Below are positions 44,005 to 52,568 of a DNA stretch of 64,000 nt, piece by piece. Origin of the DNA: DAIDKA01 sp035485475 (lineage in GTDB: Bacteria; Pseudomonadota; Gammaproteobacteria; Steroidobacterales; Steroidobacteraceae); contig DATHOA010000200.1 of assembly GCA_035485475.1 (NCBI GenBank), positions 56,352 to 120,351 on the forward strand, written 5' to 3'. Numbering within the stretch: position 1 is the first letter of the stretch; each line of letters opens with the position of its first letter. The notes beneath the pieces were generated by a model. It had not been told where the DNA came from, made no database searches, and saw nothing but the letters and a program-made list of their open reading frames with translations. A program made the translations under genes and the position numbers.

Positions 44005-44805
44005 GTGTCAACAGCGGATATGCTTACAGCCGGTGAGATAGAGAACGCCAAGAGGGAATATGCCAGCCAGGGCTATTTTGTCCTTCCTAATGTCGTTTCG
44101 CCGCAGCGCCTGGCTGAATTGCACGAGGCGCTCGCTCGGGAATTCGATAAGGCATCACGGTCAGGTGCCTTGTTTTCCGGCGGCGGCCTGTTGAGCGGTC
44201 ATTTAAACTGCTTCCCGGGTGCGGGCGCCCGTTTCGTGTACGAGACCCTGCAGGCTCGTGGGATAATCGACCTGATCAAACAGTTGCACCCGGGCGTCAC
44301 GCGGATGCCAAACGTCGGCTGTAACGTCAATCTTCCCGGAAGTCACCCTCAGCATTACCACATCGATCGCCCTTTCAAGCGTGACTTCATGATTGTCAAC
44401 ATTGCAGTCGTGGACACGGTAATTGACAACGGGGCAATCGAGTTGGTGCCCGCCACCCACAAGCGATTCTACAAGTACACCCAGTTCGTTCTGAAGCAAT
44501 GCCATCGCGCCGGCGTGCGGGTTCCAGCGAATCGCGGGGACGTACTCGTTCGCAGTTCAAATGTATGGCATCGGGGGATGACGAACCAGACTTCCGTTCC
44601 ACGTCCAATGCTTGCCTTGACGTGGGAGGATGGCGGCAGCTCCAGTCCGGACCCATTTAGCGCCTACGGCGGGAACATCCGCTTCCTTCCAAACTGGTTC
44701 AAGCCGACTCGTGCGGGACGGTTCCGCGAGCAATTATTTGTTAGGCTTCCCGTCGCATATTCTGCCTTACGCTTTGCGCGATCTCTCTTCGACAGCGAGT
44801 ACTGA
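44005..44805 (+). CDS. Phytanoyl-CoA dioxygenase (PhyH) family protein
   Basis: About 266 aa. The iron ligands of the PhyH fold are in HPQHYHIDRPFKRDF (HxD) and SSNVWHRGMTNQT (distal His), with the intervening VDTVIDNGAIELVPATHKRF that this family shows almost unchanged. GTG 44005 follows GGGAG at a suitable distance; ATG 44020 is also possible. It would use Fe(II) and 2-oxoglutarate to hydroxylate a small molecule or sugar. It precedes the GMC oxidoreductase gene by seven bases, implying a shared transcript and perhaps a shared oxidation pathway. Confidence 0.85.
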   Translation: MSTADMLTAGEIENAKREYASQGYFVLPNVVSPQRLAELHEALAREFDKASRSGALFSGGGLLSGHLNCFPGAGARFVYETLQARGIIDLIKQLHPGVTRMPNVGCNVNLPGSHPQHYHIDRPFKRDFMIVNIAVVDTVIDNGAIELVPATHKRFYKYTQFVLKQCHRAGVRVPANRGDVLVRSSNVWHRGMTNQTSVPRPMLALTWEDGGSSSPDPFSAYGGNIRFLPNWFKPTRAGRFREQLFVRLPVAYSALRFARSLFDSEY

Positions 44806-44812
44806 TTCCAAT

Positions 44813-46288
44813 ATGCGGGACGAGCGCCAAGTCGTGGTTATCGGCAGCGGCCCAGCGGGTGCGGCTGCGGCCCGCGAACTTTCCGAAAATGGCATCCCCG
44901 TAACGATGCTGGAGACCGGAACTGCCTTCCCGGGTGGAATGCTTCTGCGTCTTGGCGGCAAGAATCTTTTTCGGCGGGCTCCTCCCACCGGAAAGGAGGC
45001 AGCGTATTCGATCTCCAGTAATCCAAAGACCCGATACCTGGTTAACTATGCGCCCGGAGGCTTGTCTAACAACTGGACCGGAGCCGTGCCGCGCTTTGCA
45101 CCTGAGGATTTCACTGAAGGAGAAAGGCTGCACGAACGCTTCCGCTGGCCCATTACATATGCCGATCTCGTCCCCTTCTACGAGAAGATGGAGCAGTCAC
45201 TCCATATCACCGCCGATCCCCGCGACGTGCCACAACTGCCCGGCGGCCGCGTTTCATATCGGCGGCACATCCCAGCAGATTGGCACGATGTGGAACGTGC
45301 GGCGAACAAATATGGCCAGGGCTTCACGGCCTACCCGCTTGCGGATGGTCCGCGGAACATGCTTGTCAATCAGGGAACTGCCTTCAACAGCTATACCGGC
45401 ATCGTACGCCCCTTGATGCGGTTGCCTAATTTTCAGCTCCAGACCGGCGCGCATGCCTTGCATCTGCAATGGTCGGCGGCAAAGCGCAGGGTCGATGCAG
45501 TTATCTACCATAACCGACTCACGGGTACGACTGAGCGCCTCGAAGCGAGTGCGGTGGTGGTCGCCTGTGGCCCACTGGGTTCGACGAAACTACTACACAA
45601 TTCAGTTTCCAACGACTTCCCCCACGGGATGGGAAACTCGGCGGGAATCCTGGGGCGCTTCCTCCACGATCATCCCCGCGAATGGTGGAGCTTCGAGATG
45701 GATCGCCCCCGTAGGCTGCTCTCGCCCGCGGCGTATCTAACCCGCCTTCCCTACGCCTCCTCTGCTCCGCTGTTGGCTACCTCATGGACTTTAGGGACAG
45801 CCAGCAGAGCGGATCGTATTCGGAGCCGGTTCGGTCTGAAAGGTACGGCAGCGGGCGTACAGATACTTGGTACGATGATTCCGTCAGAGTCGCGCTTCGC
45901 AATACCATCGACGACCGTGAAAGATGAATTCGGACTTGCTGCCCTTGATATCTGCATTCATTACAGTGACGCCGAGTTGGAAAATGTCGTTCGCGCCCGC
46001 CAGCACCTGATGAACCTCTTGAATGACGCCGGCTCCCATGCCACCCCCGGGAACATCTTTCCGATGATTCCTGGTTTTTCGGCTCACTATGGTGGAACGG
46101 CGCGGATGCACTCCAAGCCGCAGTACGGCGTCGTTGACGCCTGGAACCGAATTCATGACGCGCCAAATGTGCTCGTTTGCGATGCCGCCTGTTTCACCAC
46201 CGGCACCGAAAAGAACCCTACCCTTACCGTCATGGCAATTGCAGCACGCGCCGCAGCGCAGCTCGCTCATGACCTGAAACGCGCTTGA
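44813..46288 (+). CDS. GMC-family oxidoreductase
   Basis: A 491-aa FAD-dependent oxidoreductase. FAD motif VVVIGSGPAGAAAARELSEN is at the N-terminus; the C-terminal GMC block shows HYGGTARMHSKPQYGVVDAW and CDAACFTTGTEKNPTLTVMA, with the active-site region GGTARMH. Such enzymes oxidise alcohols, including sugar hydroxyls. ATG 44813 is chosen because the FAD motif starts six residues later; the longer frame overlaps the PhyH gene. The aldo-keto reductase gene starts nine bases downstream. Confidence 0.88.
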   Translation: MRDERQVVVIGSGPAGAAAARELSENGIPVTMLETGTAFPGGMLLRLGGKNLFRRAPPTGKEAAYSISSNPKTRYLVNYAPGGLSNNWTGAVPRFAPEDFTEGERLHERFRWPITYADLVPFYEKMEQSLHITADPRDVPQLPGGRVSYRRHIPADWHDVERAANKYGQGFTAYPLADGPRNMLVNQGTAFNSYTGIVRPLMRLPNFQLQTGAHALHLQWSAAKRRVDAVIYHNRLTGTTERLEASAVVVACGPLGSTKLLHNSVSNDFPHGMGNSAGILGRFLHDHPREWWSFEMDRPRRLLSPAAYLTRLPYASSAPLLATSWTLGTASRADRIRSRFGLKGTAAGVQILGTMIPSESRFAIPSTTVKDEFGLAALDICIHYSDAELENVVRARQHLMNLLNDAGSHATPGNIFPMIPGFSAHYGGTARMHSKPQYGVVDAWNRIHDAPNVLVCDAACFTTGTEKNPTLTVMAIAARAAAQLAHDLKRA

Positions 46289-46297
46289 TGCAATTGC

Positions 46298-47311
46298 ATG
46301 CAATTTACTGAGTTTGGAACAACGGGCATCAGGGTTTCCGAGATCGGCTTTGGCGGATCAAGGATTGGCGGCGTCTTCGCCGACAAGAACAGCCGCAACC
46401 AAGCAATTGCAGTTCTCTGCAAGGCCCTGGATTCGGGCATCACATTCTACGACACGGCCAACATATACTCGCAGGGCGAAAGCGAATCCCTGATCGGGAC
46501 GGCGTTTCGCGGACGACGCGATCAAGTGATCCTCGCGACGAAGGGCGGATTCTGCCTTCCTGCGCGCAGAAACATGATCCGACTAATCAAGCCACTGGTG
46601 CGCCCGATCGTGCGAGCACTGGGCTTAAAGAGGGCGCAACTACCTGCCGGACTTTCAGGAAAGCTGGCGCAGGACTTTTCGGCGTCGCAACTCACCAAAG
46701 CTCTGGAAGGGAGCCTAAAACGTCTGCGAACGGATTACATCGACCTGTATCAGTTGCACAGTCCCTCAGTGCCCTTCATGCAGAGCGCCAATTTCGGCGA
46801 GTCGCTTGAGACCCTCGAGAAGCTGAAGGTGCAGGGAAAACTGCGCTTTTACGGAGTTGCGACCGAGGCGCCGGAAGACGTGCCCTTCTGCCTGTCGGCG
46901 CCCGGCATCTCCTCGATCCAACTTGGCTTCGGCCTGCTCGACCCTGAAGCTCTCGACCAGGGGATGCTCGCCGCCGCCGAGGCGCGCGGTCTGGGAATTA
47001 TCGCGCGTGGGTGTTTTGCAGGCGGGCTGTTGAAAGATGGCCTGAACGAAGCGCAACTCAAGGCGTCCACGCCCAAATGGCCACGCATTCTGGCCCTGCG
47101 TTCGCTCAGCAAAACCATGGGTCGCCCAGTGCTGGATCTCGCTTATCAGTTTTGCCGAAGCACTCCCGCCATCGGGATAAATCTGCTTGGCATGCGCGTG
47201 GAAGACCATCTGCGCCAGAACCTATACTATTATGATTCCCCCCCCTTGAGCGCCGAGGAGTATCTGGCTCTTTGCCATCTCCAAGAGATTAAAGATGAAA
47301 TCATGGCCTGA
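46298..47311 (+). CDS. Aldo/keto reductase
   Basis: A 337-aa TIM-barrel NADPH-dependent reductase. The catalytic tetrad is visible: Asp52 and Tyr57 in TFYDTANIYSQGES, Lys82 in LATKGG and the His of DLYQLHSP. The N-terminus (GTTGIRVSEIGFGGSRIGG) is that of AKR family 11/12-like proteins acting on sugars. It lies between a GMC oxidoreductase and a flavin monooxygenase-like gene. An oxidation-reduction pair acting on one sugar carbon (epimerisation through a keto intermediate) is possible with the GMC enzyme; the substrate is unknown. Confidence 0.9.
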   Translation: MQFTEFGTTGIRVSEIGFGGSRIGGVFADKNSRNQAIAVLCKALDSGITFYDTANIYSQGESESLIGTAFRGRRDQVILATKGGFCLPARRNMIRLIKPLVRPIVRALGLKRAQLPAGLSGKLAQDFSASQLTKALEGSLKRLRTDYIDLYQLHSPSVPFMQSANFGESLETLEKLKVQGKLRFYGVATEAPEDVPFCLSAPGISSIQLGFGLLDPEALDQGMLAAAEARGLGIIARGCFAGGLLKDGLNEAQLKASTPKWPRILALRSLSKTMGRPVLDLAYQFCRSTPAIGINLLGMRVEDHLRQNLYYYDSPPLSAEEYLALCHLQEIKDEIMA

Positions 47312-47340
47312 TAGCCATCCCCCGCAACCGAGAGAGAGTG

Positions 47341-48513
47341 ATGGCGCAAGCAACTGAAGTGACGATTATCGGAGCCGGTCCATATGGACTGTCGCTGGCT
47401 GCGCACCTGCGGGCGCGGGGCGTAAAATACCGCATATTCGGGGAAGTCATGCGTTTCTGGCGCAATATGCCAGATGGCCTGAACCTGAAATCGCTGGCCT
47501 TCGCCACCAACATCTACGCGCCAAAGCGCGGCTTCACTTTCCCTGAGTGGTGCCTGAAACATGATCTGGAGGACTTCGAGCCGTGCACGATGCAAAGCTT
47601 CGCCACCTATGGCTGCGAGATGCAGAAGCGTCTGGTGCCTGATCTGGAAGAGGTACTTGTCACTAACGTTGAAATGCGGGATCGGAAGTTCGAAGTAACA
47701 TTAGCCTCTGGAGAACACTTTACTTCGTCCAAAGTCGTTGTCTGCACCGGCCTCTCGGGTCTGGCCCACATTCCCAGTGAGTTGCGCAACCTGGGACCGG
47801 ATCGGATGAGGCATACATTTGATATTTCAGATTATGGAGAGTTCCGGAACAAGACTGTCGCAGTCATTGGAGCCGGTGCCTCCGCCATCGAAGCCGGCGT
47901 TTTGGTGCAGGAAGCGGGGGGCTCGAGCGCGATCTTCGTTCGCGGACCGGAAGCGATTTTCCACGGCCGCACACCGCGCGTTCGTCCGCTGTGGCAGAGA
48001 CTGAAGAATCCCACCTCAGTTGTCGGTCCCAGCCGACGTGGCTGGGTCCTTCAGCATCTGCCGCTGCTGGTATATCACCTGCCGCTCGAACGCCGTACCC
48101 GCTTCGTAAAGCGCCATCTTGGTCCGGCATCACCGTGGTGGATTATCGAGCGTGCGCAGGGGAAGGTGCCGATCCACGTGCGCCACGAGTTGATCGGGGC
48201 CGGTATTTCGGGCAATCGCGTCCAGCTGAATTTCAAGGATGGCGAAGGTCAGATGCGTTCTGCCGAGGCTGATTTTGTCATCGCCGGTACGGGCTACGAC
48301 GTTAATGTTGCTCGCCTCGCGTATCTCGATCCGGAGCTCATTCGCCGCATACGGTGCATCGAGCGCTCCCCCGCTCTCAATAGTCACTTCGAGTCCTCGG
48401 TCCCCGGCCTGCACTTCCTTGGGCCGCTCTCGTTCATGTGCTTCGGTCCATTGTTCCGTTTCGTATGCGGAGCCGCAATAGCGGCACCAAGGCTTGCCCG
48501 ACGTCTCGGTTAA
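47341..48513 (+). CDS. FAD/NAD(P)-binding flavin monooxygenase-like protein
   Basis: A 390-aa two-dinucleotide-site flavoprotein. The FAD site is VTIIGAGPYGLSLAAHLRAR; the NAD(P) site is TVAVIGAGASAIEAGVLVQE (about residue 177); the C-terminal TGYD motif is VIAGTGYDVNVARLAY. This is the layout of class B flavin monooxygenases and relatives, although the full FxGxxxHxxxW fingerprint is not evident. ATG 47341 follows an AGAGAGAG stretch; GTG 47338 is adjacent. The decayed copy at 844-1464 is closest to it in this window. It may act on a sugar or lipid in the same cassette. Confidence 0.85.
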   Translation: MAQATEVTIIGAGPYGLSLAAHLRARGVKYRIFGEVMRFWRNMPDGLNLKSLAFATNIYAPKRGFTFPEWCLKHDLEDFEPCTMQSFATYGCEMQKRLVPDLEEVLVTNVEMRDRKFEVTLASGEHFTSSKVVVCTGLSGLAHIPSELRNLGPDRMRHTFDISDYGEFRNKTVAVIGAGASAIEAGVLVQEAGGSSAIFVRGPEAIFHGRTPRVRPLWQRLKNPTSVVGPSRRGWVLQHLPLLVYHLPLERRTRFVKRHLGPASPWWIIERAQGKVPIHVRHELIGAGISGNRVQLNFKDGEGQMRSAEADFVIAGTGYDVNVARLAYLDPELIRRIRCIERSPALNSHFESSVPGLHFLGPLSFMCFGPLFRFVCGAAIAAPRLARRLG

Positions 48514-48540
48514 ACATCCAGGCACGCCTAATCGATCTGC

Positions 48541-48569
48541 TTGTGCGCGGAGATGCCGACGTGTATAAA
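48541..48569 (+). promoter_or_regulatory. Candidate promoter before the acyltransferase pair
   Basis: TTGTGC (48541-48546) and TATAAA (48564-48569) are 17 bases apart, and TATAAAATAT is strikingly AT-rich for this region. It follows the monooxygenase stop by 27 bases. Confidence 0.4.
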
Positions 48570-48599
48570 ATATCGGATTCATTGCGCCGCTGCGTATGA

Positions 48600-49277
48600 G
48601 TGGTGGAATCATACTTAAGGTGCTCGAGGGCATGCCGATTGGACGTAGGACCATGCAACTTAAGGCCCGCGCGTGCTGGCGGTCTGCAAGCAGTGCGTGG
48701 ACGCTGGTTGACATTTAGGCAGAGCGTTTCGCGGTGGGGCACGCGACTGAAAGGCGGCCCCAGCTGGCTAAGGTCCAGCCTCGGCGCGCGGCTTTGGTTG
48801 AGTGCTTGTAATCAGGTCGGCGCCAACACCCGCACCTTCTGGCGTCCGAACATCGAGAATCGCGGACGTATCATAATCGGCGCCAACGTCCGTCTGAACT
48901 CGCATTGGGCGCCAATCGAGTTGGTAAGCGGACCCGATGGCGTCATTGATATCGGCGATCGAGTCTACATCAATTACGGCTCAATCATTTCGGCGCAACT
49001 GCGGGTTCGAATCGGGTCGAACGTAATGATCGGGAACTACTGCATCGTCGCCGATACGGAGATACCAGGCATCGGTGACCCGCCCGGCAAGCCATCGATC
49101 GCTCCGCGCCAGATAGAGATCGGGGATGGTGCGTGGTTGGCCGCGCGTGTGACCGTGCTTCCGGGATCGCGTATCGGCGCGGGCGCCGTGATCGCCGCTG
49201 GCAGTATCGTGGCTGGCGATATCGCTCCGGGTGACCTCGCCGGCGGCATCCCGGCCCGGACACTGCGCGCAAGATGA
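48600..49277 (+). CDS. Hexapeptide-repeat acyltransferase (LbH fold)
   Basis: Up to 225 aa; the conserved part begins near LGARLWLSACNQVGANTRTF, so GTG 48693 or TTG 48708 may be the true start. Left-handed beta-helix repeats run from IIIGANVRLNSHWAPIELV through IDIGDRVYINYGSIISAQLR to IEIGDGAWLAARVTVLPGSR and IGAGAVIAAGSIVAGD, as in WcaF/NodL-type O-acetyltransferases, which decorate sugars using acetyl-CoA. The usual catalytic His of the repeat loop is not obvious (NYCIVADTEIPG), so activity should be checked. Its stop overlaps the next start (ATGA). Confidence 0.82.
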   Translation: MVESYLRCSRACRLDVGPCNLRPARAGGLQAVRGRWLTFRQSVSRWGTRLKGGPSWLRSSLGARLWLSACNQVGANTRTFWRPNIENRGRIIIGANVRLNSHWAPIELVSGPDGVIDIGDRVYINYGSIISAQLRVRIGSNVMIGNYCIVADTEIPGIGDPPGKPSIAPRQIEIGDGAWLAARVTVLPGSRIGAGAVIAAGSIVAGDIAPGDLAGGIPARTLRAR

Positions 49278-50053
49278 CGAGCCGCGACAGCTGGAATGCT
49301 GTGCGCGCACGGCGCTGGTTGCGCAAGTGTGCGGCAGTGGGCGAGGGCCTGCGACTTGATGGGCGGCCGACCGTTGAATACTACGGCGGACGGATACGGA
49401 TTGGCAGTCGACTGCATCTCGCCTCACGACCCGTCGCTTCCCATCTGGCGGTAGGACCCGGCGCCCTCCTTGATATTGGAAACGACGTCTCAATCGGCTG
49501 CGGCGCGGCCATCGCGGCGTTTCAGCACGTTCAGATTGGCGACGGCACGCGAGTTGGACCGTTCGTGATCATCATGGACACGAGTTTTCACGGTTCCCCC
49601 GGCGATCAGTCGCTCCAGCACAATTGCCGACCGGTCATGATCGGCGCTGGTTGCTTGATCGGCACGCGAGTAACGATCACCCGGGGTGCGACCATCGGCG
49701 ACGGTGCCGAGATACTTGCCGGCAGCGTCGTCTCCTCGGCGATCCCGCCTGGTGTGTGCGCGGCCGGAGCGCGAGCACGAATCATCGGTCGCGCGGGCGA
49801 CCCGGCTTCGCGATGGGACAGTGCCGCGGCCGTGCTGCCGAACATGCTGATGGCCTCACTTGGTCTTGACTCACCGCCGGATCTGGATAGTGGCCCAATC
49901 CCGCCACACCTTTGGACCAATGCCGGCATAGGCGCCGTGCTCGGCGCGGTGCATAATCGCTTCGGGGTCGAGTTGGATCCGGCCGCGGTCCGCGAGATCC
50001 GCAGCTTTGCCGATATTGCCGCGGCCATTCAACGCGTTCTCTGGGAGCACTAA
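49274..50053 (+). CDS. Hexapeptide acyltransferase fused to an ACP-like domain lacking the carrier Ser
   Basis: A 259-aa protein. Residues 1-180 form an LbH acyltransferase (LLDIGNDVSIGCGAAIAAFQ, VQIGDGTRVGPFVIIMDTSF with H in SFHG, VMIGAGCLIGTRVTITRGAT). The last 70 residues resemble an acyl carrier protein: VLPNMLMASLGLDSPPDLDS, then WTNAGIGAVLGAVHNRFGVE and IRSFADIAAAIQRVL. Where a carrier has D-S-L, this has T-N-A, so phosphopantetheine cannot attach at the normal place. The domain may serve as a docking or structural unit. Translationally coupled to the upstream acyltransferase. Confidence 0.82.
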   Translation: MTSRDSWNAVRARRWLRKCAAVGEGLRLDGRPTVEYYGGRIRIGSRLHLASRPVASHLAVGPGALLDIGNDVSIGCGAAIAAFQHVQIGDGTRVGPFVIIMDTSFHGSPGDQSLQHNCRPVMIGAGCLIGTRVTITRGATIGDGAEILAGSVVSSAIPPGVCAAGARARIIGRAGDPASRWDSAAAVLPNMLMASLGLDSPPDLDSGPIPPHLWTNAGIGAVLGAVHNRFGVELDPAAVREIRSFADIAAAIQRVLWEH

Positions 50054-50337
50054 GGATAGCCGGGAGGCCCGTGACTCGCACGGACCGGCGCTGCCACGGG
50101 TGACCGCCTGTGGCGAACGCACTGTGCCGGTCACAGCGAAAATTGCTATTCTGCCCCGGACCCTCCCTCGTTTCGCCAAACCAGGTCTTACCCCGTGACG
50201 GTTCTTCATTTCTCGGAATCGGCCGACTGTCGAAGCGGCCGGCCGATGTCCTGCAGCGGATCAGCGATCATGCCGCGTAGTTACCGGTTGCGATCTTGGG
50301 ACCGTCGGATCTCTGTAGCGGCAAAGAGCAGGGAGTA

Positions 50338-51033
50338 ATGGGAATTAGAAGTCTGATTCAAAGAATCTTGGATTTGTTTGGATACCAAATCACGGGAATG
50401 CCGTCGCTCGCCACGTTCTTGGCGTCACGTAAGATCGACCTGGTACTGGATGTGGGTGGGAATATTGGTCAATTCGGCCTTAAGATCCGCAACGCAGGCT
50501 ATCGAGGAGAGATAATTTCCTTCGAACCGATTCCAGAAGCCGCGGATCAACTTCGTCAAGTTGCAATTCGAAAGCCGCCATGGACAGTGCATCAAGTGGG
50601 GCTGGGCGGGAGCGATTGTGAACTGGACCTGAATGTCAGCAAGAATAGTGTATTTAGCTCTTTCCTGCCTCAAACCGAATTTACTCGCGACTTTGACAAG
50701 TCCTCAGCAGTAGTACATGTGATCAAGGCACAGGTCCATCGGTTAGACCGTTATCTGCCACTAATTACCGGCAAGAATGTGTTCTTGAAGATCGACGCTC
50801 AAGGCTTTGAAGGGCCCGTATTGTCAGGCATCGGGGAATGCATACATTCGATACAGGGAATATTGCTTGAATTGCCCGTCAAGCATCTCTATGAGAAAAC
50901 GTGGTTGTTTGAGGAGGCCGTAGCGGAACTCAGGAAGCTGGGTTTTGTCATTGCACAACTGCGCCCCGTGAATACAATTCCGGAAGACCGGGCTTCAATT
51001 GTTGAGCTTGACTGCGTCTTTCGGCGGGCCTGA
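50338..51033 (+). CDS. FkbM-family methyltransferase
   Basis: A 231-aa SAM-dependent methyltransferase: IDLVLDVGGNIGQFGLKIRN, GEIISFEPIPEAADQLRQV and VFLKIDAQGFEGPVLSGIGE are the FkbM pattern. It would O-methylate a sugar hydroxyl. ATG 50338 lies close behind AGGGAG; the in-frame ATG 50296 has no such site. Base composition differs from its neighbours: 22 of 60 bases are G or C in 50341-50400 and 24 of 60 in 50641-50700, whereas flanking genes are clearly GC-rich. This suggests recent acquisition. Confidence 0.9.
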   Translation: MGIRSLIQRILDLFGYQITGMPSLATFLASRKIDLVLDVGGNIGQFGLKIRNAGYRGEIISFEPIPEAADQLRQVAIRKPPWTVHQVGLGGSDCELDLNVSKNSVFSSFLPQTEFTRDFDKSSAVVHVIKAQVHRLDRYLPLITGKNVFLKIDAQGFEGPVLSGIGECIHSIQGILLELPVKHLYEKTWLFEEAVAELRKLGFVIAQLRPVNTIPEDRASIVELDCVFRRA

Positions 51034-51090
51034 GATCAGCCGACGCCGTCTCGTCGACGCTAACCTTGCGCAACAGACGAGAAACCCGGG

Positions 51091-52209
51091 CTAGCAGTGC
51101 GAGCGAACAAATTCAAACAAACGGCGGGCGTTCTCCCGGGCGTCGAAGCGCTGGAGAGCATCCGCGCGTCCGTACTCGCCCATGCTGCGCCGGCGACCTG
51201 AATCGGCAACCAACGCCTCGAGCGCGTCCCCCAGAGCTGCGCCGTCACCTGCGTTGAGCAAGTGGCCGTTCTTGCCTTCCAACACGATGTCCGGAATCCC
51301 GCCAACGCGGGTTGCAACGACGGGCATGCCTGCCGCGAGCGCCTCCATCAGGACCAGCGAATAGCAATCGGCGAGAGTCGGCAGGACGAACAGGTCGGAG
51401 GTTGCGTATAGCGCGCGTAATTCGGGGGAATTGGCCCGGATGTCGTGGTGCACGGTGACGCCCGGCTGCGGCTGCACTTTATCGCGGGTAACCAGAATGA
51501 GCTCCGCGCGGCCTCGCAGGCGCTGCCGGAATACGTCGAGCAGCAGGGAGCCGCCCTTGCGCTCAAAGTCACCCCCCACGAACAGGATTCGTGGCACCTC
51601 GTGTTCTCTGTCGCCGGCAACGAACTGCTCGACGTCCACCCCGGGCGGAATCACGGCGATGTTTTCTTCCCGGTAGCCGTAGTCATCGACAAAGGATTGT
51701 TTGGCCCAGTTGGACCAGCCGACAAGCCCCGCAGCTGCGCCGTATACCTTGCCGTTGAGCGCCCTTTTGGCGCGCTCACGGACTCGCCCCTGCGCCTGCA
51801 GCCCATACGCAGCGCGCATATTGAGCTTGTTCGACGGTGTGCCGTCCGTTGATAGAACGGTCGGCTTCTTGCGAAACAGATCTACGCAAAGGAGCGCGAG
51901 CGTGGTGGTGTGCATGAAAATGCCGTCGACTTGCGGCATTACATTGATCAACGCCGCGCGCGCCAAGCGACCACCAGCGATAGTCCACGGCAAGCGACTC
52001 GCGCGGTACTCGATCGGCAGCCAAAGCGGGCCCGGTGCTTCGGCCATAGATTCCGCGCGCCGCAGGTTCAGGTAGTGCGTGATGTTGCCAAGAGTTTGCT
52101 CCATCACGTAGGCGATCGGTCTGCCGCTCATCGTCGCAAGGTGGCCCGTCGCGCTGTTATTCACAAAAAGTATACTGAGCGGTGGCTCCGCGGGCAAGCG
52201 CGGAGCCAC
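51091..52209 (-). CDS. Glycosyltransferase family 4
   Basis: A 372-aa GT-B enzyme. The start is GTG 52209, reading into LSILFVNNSATGHLATMSGR. The donor half shows RILFVGGDFERKGGSLLLDV, DLFVLPTLADCYSLVLMEAL (EX7E-like with D/E) and GMPVVATRVGGIPDIVLEGK. It is transcribed against its neighbours and separated from the UXS gene by 359 bases in which I see no gene. Donor unknown; UDP-xylose made by the adjacent divergent gene is a reasonable candidate but only by position. Confidence 0.9.
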   Translation of the reverse strand: MAPRLPAEPPLSILFVNNSATGHLATMSGRPIAYVMEQTLGNITHYLNLRRAESMAEAPGPLWLPIEYRASRLPWTIAGGRLARAALINVMPQVDGIFMHTTTLALLCVDLFRKKPTVLSTDGTPSNKLNMRAAYGLQAQGRVRERAKRALNGKVYGAAAGLVGWSNWAKQSFVDDYGYREENIAVIPPGVDVEQFVAGDREHEVPRILFVGGDFERKGGSLLLDVFRQRLRGRAELILVTRDKVQPQPGVTVHHDIRANSPELRALYATSDLFVLPTLADCYSLVLMEALAAGMPVVATRVGGIPDIVLEGKNGHLLNAGDGAALGDALEALVADSGRRRSMGEYGRADALQRFDARENARRLFEFVRSHC

Positions 52210-52568
52210 TACGGGGCTGCCGGCGCACCACGGGACGTTGACCGAAAGAACTCGCGAAGTTGTGCACCGGATTTACCGGCCCCGCGGCTGCCCGTTCCGT
52301 CCCTGGATCAATGCAAAGAGCCAAATAAATTCCCTCAACATAAGCAGCCGACTGGAAATGTGATCTGATCGGCCCCTACTGCACATGCAAGGCTGCCCAC
52401 GGCCGCGACGCTCGCTGGCCTTTAGCGCAATCCGGTCAGCATCATCGGGAGGCGAATTAGAGCCGGCTACGCTCGGTTGCCTCATGCGGGTCATCGCGCC
52501 GGAACACGCCCGAGTATGCTATCTTTTGGATCTCAAATGTACGCGGCGCGCAATAGACTGGAGACGAC

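Noticed and set aside
49001..49020. GGTTCGAATC, resembling the T-loop of a tRNA
   Set aside because: It lies inside the acyltransferase reading frame (LRVRIGSN) and no acceptor stem, D-arm or anticodon arm can be folded around it.
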